A stretch of DNA of 64,000 nt from NCBI GenBank assembly GCA_017893485.1, contig CM030362.1, forward strand, positions 265,765,675 to 265,829,674, given 5' to 3'. This DNA is from Hemerocallis citrina (lineage: Eukaryota; Streptophyta; Magnoliopsida; Asparagales; Asphodelaceae). This document shows, piece by piece, positions 33,161 through 46,179 of the stretch (positions are counted from its first letter, which is position 1; every line of letters starts with the position of its first letter). A program made the translations under genes and the position numbers. The notes beneath the pieces are model-generated. The model was given only the letters and a program-made list of their open reading frames with translations, had not been told where the DNA came from and ran no database searches.

Positions 33161-35020
33161 CTTACATTTGAGTCATATTCAGTTATTGCATTTTCTTTCA
33201 TTTTGCATTCTTCCTTATTCTTTATCTCATTATTAGGTATCATCCTAGTTCACTCCTTTCCTACCCATGTTCTCTTTGATTCCGGTGCTATCCATTCTTT
33301 TATTTCTGCTCAATTCGTTGGTCAGCATCATTTGCCCTGTGATGATATGCCAGTTGCTTGGAATATCACCACGGGAGAAGGTGTCATTGTTTGTTCTAAA
33401 GAATGCATGCAGAGTCCTTTACTGATCCATAGTATGGATTTTAAGGCAAACCTTATCGTCATCAACAACTCCGGGTTTGATGTCATACTTGGAATGGATT
33501 GGTTGGGAGCTACTCATGCCGTAATTGACTGCCGAAAGAAGAAGGTAGTGTTCCGAATTCCAGGTCGCCAGGAATTCGAGTTCCATGCTGGCAATACACC
33601 GTTTGGGCGTGTCAAGGAGGCTGGAATGCTGAAATCAATGTGCACTGATGGCAAAGTGGCACCTTTGATCGTACGGGATTTTCTAGATTTCTTTCCTGAT
33701 GAATTTCCTGGGTTGCCACCAGACCGCAATGTGGAGTTTAGTATCGAGATCCAACCAGGTACAACGCCAATATCGAAAAGTCCCTACAGGATGGCACCCG
33801 TGGAATTGGCCGAACTGAAGGTGCAAGTTCAAGAATTACTAGATAAGGGATTTGTCAGGCCGAGTGTTTCTCCTTGGGGAGCTCCTGTATTGTTTGTTAA
33901 GAAGAAGGATGGAAGTCGTAGGCTCTGCATCGATTATCGGGAACTAAACAACGTGACTGTGAAGAACCGGTACCCACTACCAAGGATTGACGACCTATTT
34001 GATCAACTTGGAGGTGCTTTTATTTTCTCGAAGTTGGATCTTCGTTCGGGGTACCATCAAGTTAGGGTGAAGACCAGGGATATTGAGAAGACAGCGTTTC
34101 GAACCTGATATGGTCATTATGAATTCCTTGTAATGCCATTCGGAGTTACCAATGCACTAGCTATTTTCATGAGTCTGATGAACATGGTGTTTTCACCATT
34201 TTTGGACAAGTTCGTAGTAGTATTCATCGATGACATCCTGGTATATTCTCGGAACAAGGAAGAGCATGCTAAGCATCTGAGGATCGCTCTACAGATGTTG
34301 AGGGAGAATCGCCTTTTTGGGAAGCTAAGTAAATGCGAGTTCTGGCTGGATCGTGTTGCATTTTTTGGCCACATCATCTCAGGAGCAGGAGTTTCAGTAG
34401 ACCCAGAGAAAGTTGTTGCTGTCAAGGAATGGCCAGTACCCAAGTCAGCGTCAGAAGTTCGTAGTTTTCTCGGACTAGCAGGCCATTATCGGAAGTTTGT
34501 TCAGGACTTTTCAAGGATTGTTGGACCACTGACATAACTGACGAGGAAGGATCAGAAGTTCGTATGGGATGATGCATGTGGTCAGGCCTTCGAGGAGTTG
34601 AAAGATCGACTGACATCAGCACCTGTGTTAACTGTACCAGATGGTTCAGGAGGATTCATGATTTATTGTGATGCATCTGGTAAAGGCTTGGGAGCGGTAC
34701 TGATGCAGCAAGGCAAAGTTGTTGCTTACGCATCCAGACAATTGAGGCCTCACGAGTAGAACTACCCTACTCATGATCTAGAGCTCGCATCTGTGATTTT
34801 TGCTTTGAAGCTATGGAGGCACTACTTGCTCGGTGATAGAGTTGAAATCTTCACTGACCATAAGAGCCTCAAGTATGTATTCACGCAGAAGGAGTTAAAC
34901 ATGAGGCAGAGGAGATGGCTGGAATTCATGGCAGACTATGACATCAACCTATAGTATCACCCGGGTAAAGTGAACACGGTACCAGATGCCCTGAGTAGGA
35001 GACCAGCAGCTATGTTTCTT
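33161..35020 (+). pseudogene. Tekay-like protease, reverse transcriptase and RNase H
   Basis: Protease: [15 protein letters not shown] (about 33280-33325), then [15 protein letters not shown]. Reverse transcriptase: [14 protein letters not shown] (about 33780), [20 protein letters not shown] (about 33880-33935), [15 protein letters not shown] (about 34030), VMPFGVTNA, and the catalytic box [10 protein letters not shown] (about 34225-34255). RNase H: MIYCDASGKGLGAVLMQQGK (about 34660), [18 protein letters not shown] and [10 protein letters not shown]. Stops interrupt at 34106-34108 (TGA), 34535-34537 (TAA), 34757-34759 (TAG) and 34952-34954 (TAG), each where C-to-T change in a CGA, CAA or CAG codon would explain it. 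The order PR-RT-RH-INT marks Ty3/gypsy. Confidence 0.94.
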
Positions 35021-36043
35021 ACTGAGCAGAAGATATTATTGGAAGAAATGAGGAGACTGAACTTGGAAGTGATTTTTCCAGGTTCAACACTAAAGTTTAT
35101 GATGTTACAGTTGCAGTCTTCATTAGTGGAGCAGATCAAAGAAGCCCAAGCAAGTGATGAGCAGTTACAGAAGTTCAGAAGTCAAGTCAAGGCAGGCTTA
35201 AGAACCGACTTGATTATTCATATAGATGGATCACTTCGCTTCAGTGCACGATTGTGTGTACCTAAGGGAGAAGTCAGACAAGAATTGCTCGCAGAAGCCC
35301 ACCATTCACCCTATTCCATTCATCCTGGAGACAAAGATGTACAGAGATCTGAAGACAACATTTTTGGTGGCACGGCATGAAGAGAGCAGTGGCGAAGTTT
35401 GTATCACAGTGTCTGATTTGCCAGTAAGTGAAAGCAGAGCATCAAAGGACCGCTGGACTGTTGCAGCCTCTCCAATTCCGGAGTGGAAATGGGAGAACAT
35501 CACCATGGACTTCGTGACGGCTCTTCCGAGGAGTCCCAAGGGTCATAATGCCATTTGGGTGATCGTTGATCGTTTGACGAAGAGTGCCCACTTCATACCT
35601 TTCAGAGTGGGTCAGTCCACAGAAAGTCTGGCCGAGAAGTACATACAGGAGATTGTACGGTTGCATGGAGTTCCTGTCAGTATTGTGTCGGATAGAGATA
35701 CGAGGTTCAGGTCCCAATTTTGGGAGAGCCTTCTGAGAAGTCTGGGAAGCATGTTGAGTTATAGTACAGCATTCCACCCTCAGACGGATGGACAATCTGA
35801 AAGGACGATTCAGACTCTGGAAGACATGTTGAGGTCTTGTGTTCTTCAATTTGGAGGTTCTTGGGAAGATCATCTGCACTTGGTTGAATTCTCGTACAAT
35901 AACAGTTACCAGGCAAGCCTCAAGGCGGCACCATTCGAGGCACTCTACGGTCGTAAGTGTAGATCACCAGTCTGTTGGGACGACATCGGTGAAAGAAAAC
36001 TTTTGGGACCAGAGTTGATTACGAAGTCAGTGGACGCAGTGTC
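35021..36043 (+). pseudogene. Tekay-like integrase, first part
   Basis: A zinc-binding region (HHSPYSIHPG ... CLIC-like, about 35300-35420, broken by a frameshift near 35380) leads into the catalytic core: WENITMDFVTALPRS (first Asp, about 35490-35530), IVSDRDTRFRSQFWE (second Asp, about 35680-35725) and FHPQTDGQSERTIQTLEDML (Glu, about 35770-35830). The core is cut at 36043 by the solo LTR at 36044-41825 and resumes at 41831. The triad itself is intact in the read sequence. Confidence 0.92.
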
Positions 36044-37790
36044 TGTAACGCCCCAAATTTTTTTTTTGACTCCAAACTCAATTCCTTCAATTTCTAAGTT
36101 ACTTTAAACATAAACTAAGAAAGTTATATTTCAGGGAAAATTTTGGCAGAGTTTTCCCTGTAAATTTTGCCCCGAAACACAGATAGCTTACGGAATTCTG
36201 CTCAAAATTCCGTAGCTCACAACACATACAATCATTTCACGGGCTCCCCAGGCCAAAATGAGCAGAAACATATAGGCAATATAATATAATGCTCTGGGGG
36301 CCAAACTCATAACGGATTATCAAATATCAATTAAAAACCATAAATTTCTTTGAAAACAAGGTAAAGTTTTTAGAAAAACCTTTGTAAAATCTACCACAGA
36401 GCCCGGTACACCACAACAAGATGGGTACAGGTCACAACCACCACATACTACTCCATACTATACTCACCGTCATCATTTACATGCATATACATCCATAATA
36501 CAATTTAAATCATAAACTCAACTATTCATAAAGCTAATTAGTACAAAAATTTTAAATTAAAACTTCACCCTACAATCTGCGCCTCACCTCTGCACTGATG
36601 AGAACCTGTAACAGTAGGAGATCTAGGGTCGTCCTCGGACTCCCCTAACCCCCCAAACACTAAGGGGTTAGCCATTTCTGGTGTGAGTATAATTCACTAA
36701 TCTAATAAATAACCCAAACTATATAACGAATATAAATTAAACTTACAAATATCAAGGTAAAAAGATTCAATCTGAATCTGAACATTAAAGCATCAAGAAT
36801 ACCACTTTGTATCAAGTACTCGTCAAATCTGCATCCGTCTACCTATATCCATAACTTCACACCCTTCGCTAAATGCATCTTAATATATGACTGCATAAAT
36901 ATAAATACATATATACACAACTCGTTCAATCTATACTCAATTACAAAGCAACACACTAATTCACATTCCATTTCTTTGTATTTTGAAATCCCCAACACAA
37001 ATAATCATCATTTCATAATTACCACCACCTCCACATTTCTTTATTTTCATTACTAATCACATATGGTCTCTGCCACTTTTCTTCATACTTATCCAACCAC
37101 ATATTTCATTTACCATTCCTTTTCATTTATACACACAACTCATTCTTTCCTACTTATCTCGTAACATTACTTCACATCCACTCCACTTTAAATCATCTTA
37201 TTCTTTTTCATCGTATATCCTCACATGCATTCATTTTAATCGCATAACCTTCCCCACATTTAATCTCATAATAACACAATTACCCCACGTATCATCACAT
37301 TATAATTTACCCTTTACTTTCTTTTCATTCCAATTTCATCCTATAGCTTATTTTCACCCTCATCTTACGAATTACTTTACTTTTATTCCCAACTTACAAT
37401 GCAACTAGCATATCAACAACTCACTCATTCATCCTGAACATTGTGCCTAGGCAGGTAGTTCCCACTATTTCCTCCGAAATAGCAGGCAGGTAGTTCCTAG
37501 TCACAATTTCAAGGCACACCAACTTATAACACAGCATACTTTCTTTAATAACCATTTTCATTACCAACCTCATAATACAGGTATTGGTCTTATTGTATTA
37601 TATCACGTGTCACATCATAAACATAAGCATCTCTTCTCATAATATCATATTAATTCATGTCTTATAACACAAAACATAACATCTCAATACACCTGGCACT
37701 TTACTCGCATTTCATCACATCATTAACATACCACTTATAGCACAAATGTCTTTGACTTCACTTTCATTCTTATCACAATATACTCCATAT

Positions 37791-38610
37791 CCCAAACATA
37801 GTTTGGGCAATCACATACCAAACCCCAAAGCTGATAGCTTGGGTAATACTCACCGCACCCCAAACACACAGTCTGGGTAATATCACATCACATCTCAAGC
37901 CAAATGCCAATATATATACATATATATCTCCCGTAGTATATTCACATCTCCCATAATATAAATAATCTCCGAAATATATATCATATCATCAATATCTTTA
38001 TATATATATTCTTTCAATACACATATACACCTTTATATTTACTCCTTTTCAGTGCCCACACTACTGACCTCCTCATACAACACAGGGATCTCTGTGCCTC
38101 CCATCCAGTACATTTCAATCCCGCTAACCCACCACATCACCCAGATCCAGGCGTCCTAAGCATCTACCATTTGTGGGCTGGATTGAAAGTACGGTTGCGC
38201 ACTTGTCCAACCAAGACTAAAGCCAAAAGGCTAGTCAAAAGTAAAATATAACACGTGGATCGATGCTCACACAGAGTCTTACACGTCTGAGGCTACGTCT
38301 TCCTCCTGGCCCTATACCAGCGAGGGAAACTCCTGATCCCCAAACATAGTTGGGGCAATATATAACTCCTGATCCCCAAATATAAAGTTTATAAATATAA
38401 CTCCTGTTCCCGGGTGTATCCCGGGCCTGTGGGGTCTAGCCCAAACCCCGGGAGATTGTGCGGCACTGCAATATTTAATTCTCCTTTATATACATATACA
38501 TATCTCCTTTATTATATACTCCTTTACAATATAACTCATGTTCCCCAAATATAAAATTTGGGGCAATATCATTATATATATAACTCCTGTTCCCCAAATA
38601 TAAATTGGGG
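37791..38610 (-). repeat. Hairpin block of family GH LTR (second copy)
   Basis: Dyads equivalent to those at 22909-23950: CCCAAACATAGTTTGGG (37791-37807), CCAAAGCTGATAGCTTGGG (about 37824), CCCCAAACATAGTTGGGG (38338-38355), CCCCAAATATAAATTGGGG (38592-38610) and others, among CTCCTTTATAAYATA phrases. Confidence 0.75.
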
Positions 38611-40173
38611 CAATATATAACTCCTTTATAAAATAACTCCTTTAATAAAATATCTCCACATATTCATTTATAATATATCTCCGTTATAATATTTCTCCAC
38701 ACATATATATCTCTCCTTTATAATATAACTCCATATATGAATATATCTCCTGTATAACATAACTTCTTTACAACATATCACTGTATATCTCCTTTACAGT
38801 ATAACTCCTTTATAGAATAACTCATTTACAATATAACTCCTTTATACTCTAATTTCACCATTATAACATAACATGAATGCATATACTCCGTTAAATTCAT
38901 AAACATGCGCATACCATTAATCTCATCGATTATCGTATAAATTCTCCGTTATCACCCACACGGCACACACACATCACGCAAATTTTCACATCACTTTATC
39001 ACACCAAACTTTCAATTTATCACACACCTATTACACACACACCACCTCATTCACTTCGTCCTATCATCGCATCACAATATCACATCGTACACACCATACT
39101 TTCCATCTTATCACAGCAGTCATGAGACCACACATCACATATACAGATACATATCTCTGATCTTTACAACCCCGAAGCATATAAATATTTATCTACAAGC
39201 ATCAACACACTCCCATACATATATATACTAATTTATTACACTTCATAATTTACTCCATATTATACTTATGAATTTTTTCTATATTCAGTATACTTCACAC
39301 ATCACACACCAAGCCATATTTTAAAATTAATCACAGCACATTATGCACATAGAATAAAAGATCATACTCACATAGCATCCCGCGAAGACTCGAAGCGCCA
39401 TCTCGCCATCCTGCATCCAAAGTCGCCAACATATCCTATTATCAAATTTCAACGCAATTAAGGCTCAAATCATTCAAACCAGTCACGGGAAAACAATAAT
39501 ACTAATTATCTTACTATCACACAGACGTTTCATTGAACGTCTGGGATACACGTGCGATGCACGTAATAATCTAATGTCTAAAAGATTTTTATTTCCCAAA
39601 CAATTACTAGAACCATTCCCAATTTATTCTAATGGCTAAACTAAAATTTCTACTATCATGCGGAAGATAATTTATATATATAAAATTCTCGTTTCCAAAT
39701 CCAAAACCCTAATTTTTAGCAACTTGCAAAATTCCCAATAATTTGCTAATCTCTTGCCTCTACAATGCCCAACACCTCCTAATCTCCCTACCATAACCAT
39801 TCTACTCAAAATAAATTAACCACACTAAATTTTATACAAAAATAAAATCTAGGGTTTACCTTTTCGAAATCCTTTCGAAAAACGGATACCGCCACGACGT
39901 AGAGGACCCTTCAATTAGCCATCCCCTTGAATTAATTTAAAAATAATGGGAAAATGGATCGGATTTGGGAAGGGGAAAAGGCCGGCCGATGGGTTCGGTC
40001 ACGGTCGGGAAGAAAAGAAGGAAAGAAAGAAGGAGGAAGAAAAGGGATTTTTTTGGAAAATAAATAAATAAATAAGTATTAATATAATGGTTGTAAAGTA
40101 ATATTTACATATAAACCCCTCATCAACAAAATATTACAAATAAACCCTAGACTCTACACTTTAGTAATACTCT

Positions 40174-41581
40174 CAGTGTTCTAAAAAGCGGCCTAGGCGG
40201 CCGCCTAGGCGCTAGGCGACCCCCCAACGCCTCGACTAGGGCCTAGGCGTTTATGAAAATCGGAAATGGGTTCCAGGCGGCCAAAATCGGACCTAGGCGG
40301 CGTTTAATCGGTCTAGGCGGGTCTAGGCGGACTAGACCCGCTTAGGCCTTTAGTAATTTAAATAAATAAAAAATAAAAAAAAATAAAAAAAAACCCACCG
40401 CTCTCACTTTCTCCTCCTAATAAAAAAAATAAAAAACCCTAAATCGCGCTCTTCACTTTCACCCCCAAATCACGCTCTTCGCTTTCACCCCAAATCGCAG
40501 CTCCTCTTCCTCCGCCTCCCTCCTCCTTCGCCGTCTTCCTCCGCCTCCCTCCTCCCTCGCCGTCCTCCTCCGCCTCCCTCCTACTTCGCCAGTTCGCCGT
40601 CCTCGTCCGCCTCCCTCCTCCTTCGCCGCCTCCACTTCCTCCTCCTTCGCCTCCCTCCGACTCCGCCTCCCTTCGACGTCCTCTTCTCTCTCAAAGTTCA
40701 CAGCTCCTCCGACGTCCTCCCTTCGTCTGCCTCCCTCCGAATCGCAGCTCCTCCGACGTCCTCCTTCGACGTCCTCCTCCGCCGCCCTCCGCCACCCTTC
40801 GACGTCCTCCGACAATATATGCAAAACTTCTAAGTTCTAATAGTAACCTCGATAGATTTCTAAATATATTGGTAATTGGTTATCTTATCTTTCTTTCCCT
40901 TTCACATTCTTTTGCGTGCTCTTAGTACAGCTTCTTATGTTTTTGTGGACTCTGATATTGTAAGTTATTAATGCTGATGTTTTCTTTGTTATTTATGCTA
41001 CTAGTGTTCACATCTTTTTCTTGATAATTTTAATGGTATAATTTTGTTCTGTCAGTCGACAGTATGTATGTTCAGTTCACCGGCCTTTTACTCAACAAGC
41101 TAATGTAGTTTCTTATTTTGATTATTATTTTATGCACTAATCAGTTAGCTAATGTAGTTCACTAACAAATACAAAGGGCTGCTCAAGATACAATGAGGCT
41201 GTATTCATGGATCAATTTCTATTTATTGGAGGCATACTTTGAGAATAAGTATTTGTATGAAGTATAGGATTGGTCCGAATGGATTTTCATACATAATTTT
41301 TAAGACTAAAGAACAATAATACACCGATTTGACTATGTGAAGCTCATCCTACAATTGCAAGGAGAAAAAGTTCAATAATAAGAAACTAAGAATGAGTAGC
41401 AATAAAGAGTAAAAAGGAGTAACAACAAAATAAACCCAAAAGATCGATAAATAAATAAATAAATAAATAAATAAATTTAAAAAACCGCCTAGCGCCTAGC
41501 CGCTTAATCCCCGAGTACAAGGTCTAGGCGCTAGGCCCCCATCGGCCGCCCGACTACCGCCTTGCGCTTTTTAGAACATTG
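40174..41581. mobile_element. Non-autonomous hAT element, 1,408 bp
   Basis: Termini CAGTGTTCTAAAAAGCG and its inverse (CAATGTTCTAAAAAGCG) are flanked by the perfect 8-bp duplication AATACTCT (40166-40173 and 41582-41589), diagnostic of hAT. Subterminal copies of GCCTAGGCG repeat near both ends. The core has a CT-rich block (40490-40810, CTCCTCCGCCTCC-type) whose long minus-strand frame is low complexity. No transposase was found. Confidence 0.92.
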
Positions 41582-41830
41582 AATACTCTCAATACAAAAT
41601 GCATAAAATTATCTCAAAACAACCATCCAAAATTACAAAATAACAATGAACAATATTTCTTCACATGAAACTCTAACTCATAACTCCAATACACCAATAA
41701 TACCAATTTACCACAATTATCCATACCAATATCAATATTTAAATAAAATACATCAAAAATAATTTTCACCACTCAAAATATATAAAGACAGACATTTTCG
41801 GTATTTTAAAAATTCGAGGTGTTCAGTGTC

Positions 41831-42333
41831 TCAGATCAGGAAACACCTGAGGGCAGCTCAAGATAGGCAAAGGAAATGGGCGGACACTCACCGCAGACCC
41901 TTGGAGTTTGAGGCAGGTAATCATGTGTTCTTCAAAGTATCACCATCAAGGGGCATCATCCGTTTCGGGGGCGGAGGCAAGCTTAGTCCCCGATTCATTG
42001 GCCCATTCGATATTGTGGAACAAGTGGGCAAGGTCGCTTACAGGCTCGCGCTACAACCAGTGTTATCAGGAGTTCATGACGTATTCCATGTTTCCTAACT
42101 CAGGAATTACATCAGAGATGTCAACCATATCATCGACTACTCAGAGTTATCTGTACGTCCAGACTTATCACGTGAAGCTCAACCAATTTTTATCTTGGAC
42201 AGGCGTGAGAAAGTGCTGAAGAATAAAGCCATCAAACTTGTACGAGTCTCTTGGAATCCTCACTCGCCAGGTGAGTCGACATGGGAGCTCGAGGAAGAAA
42301 TCCAGAAGAAGTACCCCCATATCTTCGAGTAGG
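41831..42333 (+). pseudogene. Tekay-like integrase C-terminus and chromodomain
   Basis: Resumes the integrase at VSQIRKHLRAAQDRQRKWAD, with FEAGNHVFFKVSPSRG, GKLSPRFIGPFDIVEQVG and VFHVS, then TAA near 42097 where a Gln (CAA) is expected. The tail, in the next open stretch, reads VLKNKAIKLVRVSWNPH and STWELEEEIQKKYPHIF (about 42210-42330), the shortened chromodomain typical of Del/Tekay chromoviruses, thought to direct insertion to heterochromatin. A stop (TAG) ends it at about 42333. Confidence 0.88.
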
Positions 42334-42407
42334 TGTCTTGCTTTTCTATCCTATATCTCACCGAATAAATTTCGAGGATGAAATTTTTTTTGTAAGGTGG
42401 GTAGGAT

Positions 42408-45159
42408 TGTAACTCCCTATTCCAGTTGTACGTATTTTATTACGTGAATTTTGTACTTCAATTTTTAGATCAGTTTTGTTTTTCTCTTTGGACTCTTTAT
42501 CTAAAGACAAAATATTTTTCTGATCAATTCTATAATTTTATGATTTTTCGATCGGAGTTTAAATACAAATTCCAACCCCAATTATCCCTAATCAATATTT
42601 CTCCTATCTGCCTAACCCACTCCCGCTAATCACTTACATACGCCAAATTTCTCCCCCTCATTTTTCTCATTCTATGCCTAACTCCTTCTCATTTTTCCAC
42701 ACATATGCCTAATTTTTCTACACCCATCTCTTTCGCCCCTTATTTTATACACATGCATGCATACATGCATGATTCACTCCATTCTTCTTTCTATACACAC
42801 ACACACACACACAAGCATACAGACCACCTCATTCCCTTCTTCTCTTCCTTTGCCTTCTTCACACCCGAGAGCCCTTCTCCTTCTCTTCCTCTGCCTTCTT
42901 CACACCCGAGAGCCCAAGCCAACACCCGAGCTCCACTTTATCCTCCACCTTCGAGCCGACGACTCCGCTTTTGCGATCCCGTGAACCCCGAAAAACAACC
43001 CGATGCCATCACCTCGTTGTTGTTGTCGTTCACTGTTGCTGCCGTTGCTCGCTAGCTACCATCTTGCCACCATTCTTACCACCGTTGTGCCGCCGTCCGT
43101 TGCCGACATCGCTTCTTCTTTCCGTGGTTAACACCACCACCGAAATCGTCACGTTATAAGGCAAGTACCTTGTACACTCTCTTTGTTCTCGTACAAGTAT
43201 TTTCCTTGGACTCGTGGCAAGTAGTCTAGTTATTATCATGTTTTATTGTCAAACTCCATTCTAGTCACTGGTTTCATGCTATATCAACTCAAGAGTGAAC
43301 CGTTAACACATTTCGAATCGTGTTATCGAATATCGAATATTCAACCTTACTATCTCTAAAATTTCTTGACCTTGCACTAAGAATTAGACCATGATCCCGA
43401 TACTGGATTGAAGATTTTCTACATGGAAATCGTAGCCCATCGAGTCCCGAATCCAGAAAATCTTATGGTTTCTCAATCGGATGTATAGATTGTGAGATAT
43501 CGCGATTTTAGTACTAGCATATTGTGAATTTCTGAACCTGCACGGGATTACTAACCGGTATCTTGTACCGAGAATTCGACCATATTCCCGACACTGGATC
43601 GAAAAACTTTCTACATGAAAATTGTAGCTCTTCGAGTCTAGATATCCGAAACATCCTACGGTTTCTCAATCGGATGTATACATTGTGAGATATCGCAGTT
43701 TTAGTATTGTGACTCCGAATTTACAGAATGCGCGCGAAACATCGAAACTAGCGAAGAATAAATTTGTACGCATAGCTACTGTCTCTGGAATGTATCGTGT
43801 GAATATGAGTTAGAACCGGAAGAGAGTCTACTTTCTAGAATCTCTGACGGAATTGGATTTGCTTTTCTGTAACAACAGGAAAGTGAATTTGAATGCAGAT
43901 ATGTCAAGTTGTCTAAATATTCATCTATACGTTTTTGCATATAAACCCATTACTTTTCATATTTAATACATTGAGTGTATTATTGTTCTTATAATAATAA
44001 CTTGCATAGATATAATAGGTTGATAGAATGCATTTTATACTACTTGATAATTCTATAATAACTACTCTCGATACATGTACTCGTTTTACGTCTCATGTCC
44101 ATGATTACTGCCCTTGATATTTTCCTTGACTAAACTATTTGATTACACCGTTCCACTAGTCGTACCAACTGCATATTCATAATAAAAGAATAACAAGCTG
44201 GGGTTATAAGGGTACGACTTAATAGTGGACAATATAGGGGAGTATACTCGGAAGGGGGTCCGTGTTTCCCAAAATAGTGATTCTTGATTCTTGATTCTTG
44301 ATTACACAATTCTTGATTACATAATTCTCGATTACATGATTCATGATTACATTTCTTGATACTATCACTGGAAGACCCGAGTACATAATCTTATAGAATT
44401 CACTAATTAAGTCTAAACGTCACATGATTGATATGCACCGAACTTGTGGTATGTGATACAGGATTGTGTGCATTAGATAAGTTAATAAAACAGATAAACC
44501 CGAGATCTTCACTAAGCATGATTCTTGATTACATGACTCTTCGTTACATGACTCTTGATTCTTGATTACATGATTCATGATTACATGACTCTTGATTACA
44601 TGACTCTCGATCCTTGATTACATGATTATCGATTAACTGAGCCTAGGTTATCAATTGCTTATATCTTGAAGTCTAGAATACACTAGTTACAGTTATTACT
44701 TACATGATCATATTGTCCCAGTTCCTTGCTTACTTCCATATTGTATTTGCACCGTTACTTCTTGTTTCTTCCATGTTATATATTCTTATATTACCCCTTT
44801 TACTACTTGTTGCTACTTGCTGCCCTAAACTTGCTCTAACGGGAACTTTTCTATTTTTCTTTGAGTTAATAATTATACAGGTACTGATGTACCCGACGAG
44901 CAGACTCTCTAGACGATCGTTGCTGCTTCCTTACTACTTCATGTTGTTTTTCTTTCAGTTGCTATTTTATCTAGTTGTTATAGCGAACTGCTTATCATAT
45001 TATTTTAATTCTGGCACCTTGTACTCCCGGGCATCTTGACCCGATGTTGATATTTTATCTAAATGATGGTTATTCTATTTTCAGCTAATGTGATTATTAT
45101 ATTTGCCTGCGTGAATGTGTTATAAAGATCTTGTTGAGCTTATAATGGGAAGCGGGGCG
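42408..45159 (+). repeat. LTR 3 of Tekay-like array, 3' truncated
   Basis: Begins TGTAACTCCC after the polypurine tract at about 42392-42407. It has two rather than four 192-bp repeats. Near the end a 70-bp block is missing between TTATAAT and GGGAAGCGGGGCG, and the final TGACA is replaced by MULE sequence. Splice-like sites are at 43161 (donor) and 44880 (acceptor). Confidence 0.9.
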
Positions 45160-45654
45160 AGATACTTGCACTTCGAAAAATCGAAGAGCAAGCTCGGTCT
45201 TTGAAAGACCGAGCTAGTTTATACTAGACTCGGTCTTTCAAAGACCGAGTCTTGCACTTTAGGGGTTTTAACTGCGCAGATCTCCTTTCTTCTTCTTCTC
45301 TCTCTCTACTTTACTCTATTCTATTTCTCCAACTCATCAGAGGTAGCATGTCCACGTCATCGGGAAGAAAGATCTATTTTAGAAGATTGACTCATACAAG
45401 TATTTTGCTCAGATGATAGAAAAAACAAAGAAATTCTATAAACTCAGGTTCATAGAATTACTTGGTATAATCAACTCATACAAGTATGAGGATCGAAGAT
45501 ATGGAAAAACCAAATAGCACTCCACCTCCGATAGAAAAACCAAAGAAATTCTATAAACTCAGGTTCATAGAATTACTTGGTATAATCAACTCATGCAAGT
45601 ATGATAATTGAGAAATGAGCACTTTATGCAGATGAAGGTCGAAGATATGGAATA

Positions 45655-45876
45655 ATGACTACGAACCTGTCAGAATGCTTCAATTCAGTCTTGAAAGGAG
45701 TCCGTAGTTTACCAGTAACTGCGATTGTTGAGACGATCTTCTTACGTCTCAACTCTTACTTTACTACTCGTCGACAGGTCGCTAGTAAGTTTTTATGTGA
45801 AGGAAAGATTTTTGCTAAAAGTGTACATGATTTGATTGATAGTCATCGTGAAGCTAGTAAGTTTGGATGTGTTTAA
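45655..45876 (+). pseudogene. MULE (MuDR-like) transposase C-terminal fragment
   Basis: ATG 45655 opens MTTNLSECFNSVLKGVRSLP, then VTAIVETIFLRLNSYFTTRR. The N(L/M)(S/A)ECFNSVLKG(A/V)R motif followed by RLNSYF is the conserved stretch after the catalytic core in plant Mutator-like transposases. Only about 73 residues remain; the DDE core is absent, so it cannot act. Upstream, 45415-45640 contains a direct repeat of AAATTCTATAAACTCAGGTT. Confidence 0.8.
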
Positions 45877-46179
45877 TTTTCGAAAATGTATGATTGATTG
45901 AGGTTTAAATATTGGCCAAAGAGAGTATTTTGGAATCAATAAGTTTCAAATATATTCGAATCAAAATGTCTTGAAGTTTTTCGCAAAAAAATTCAATCAG
46001 CTTCAAGGCTCGGTCTTTCAAAGACCGTTGTCATTTTAACAAGACTCAGTCTTTCAAAGACCGAGTCATGATGCTGATTATAAAATATCACTTACGCATG
46101 TAAGACTCGGTCTTTCAAAGACCGAGTCTAGTTATATTTAGAACGGTCTTTGAAAGACCGAGTCTTGAGTTCAATCAAT

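Larger units (their letters stand above)
36044..41825 (-). mobile_element. Solo LTR of family GH, 5.8 kb with nested hAT
   Basis: Same family as 20469-25314 in the opposite orientation. On the plus strand it begins TGTAACGCCCC and ends GAGGTGTTCA; the TSD is GTGTC at 36039-36043 and 41826-41830, interrupting integrase. Without the hAT insertion (40174-41581 plus its 8-bp duplication) it is about 4.37 kb. Splice-like signals on the minus strand (AAAAG|GTAAACC at about 39859, TACAG near 36607) are conserved with the other copy. No PBS or coding domain was seen. Confidence 0.85.
17903..45159 (+). mobile_element. Composite Del/Tekay-like array: LTR-int-LTR-int-LTR
   Basis: Three copies of one LTR family start TGTAACTCCC at 17903, 28661 and 42408. 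Two are followed by a tRNA-iMet PBS. The first internal region (25966-28660) is a chimera carrying a LOG copy. The second (31889-42407) carries a full but decayed gag-pol with a chromodomain. The middle LTR is shared, as in tandem elements formed by unequal recombination or template switching. Solo LTRs were inserted later at 20469-25314 and 36044-41825. The right end is truncated at the junction with a MULE, so no outer TSD pair can be checked. Confidence 0.88.

Noticed and set aside
40459..40824. Arg/Glu-rich minus-strand frame in the hAT element
   Set aside because: Low-complexity translation of a CTCCTCCGCC repeat.
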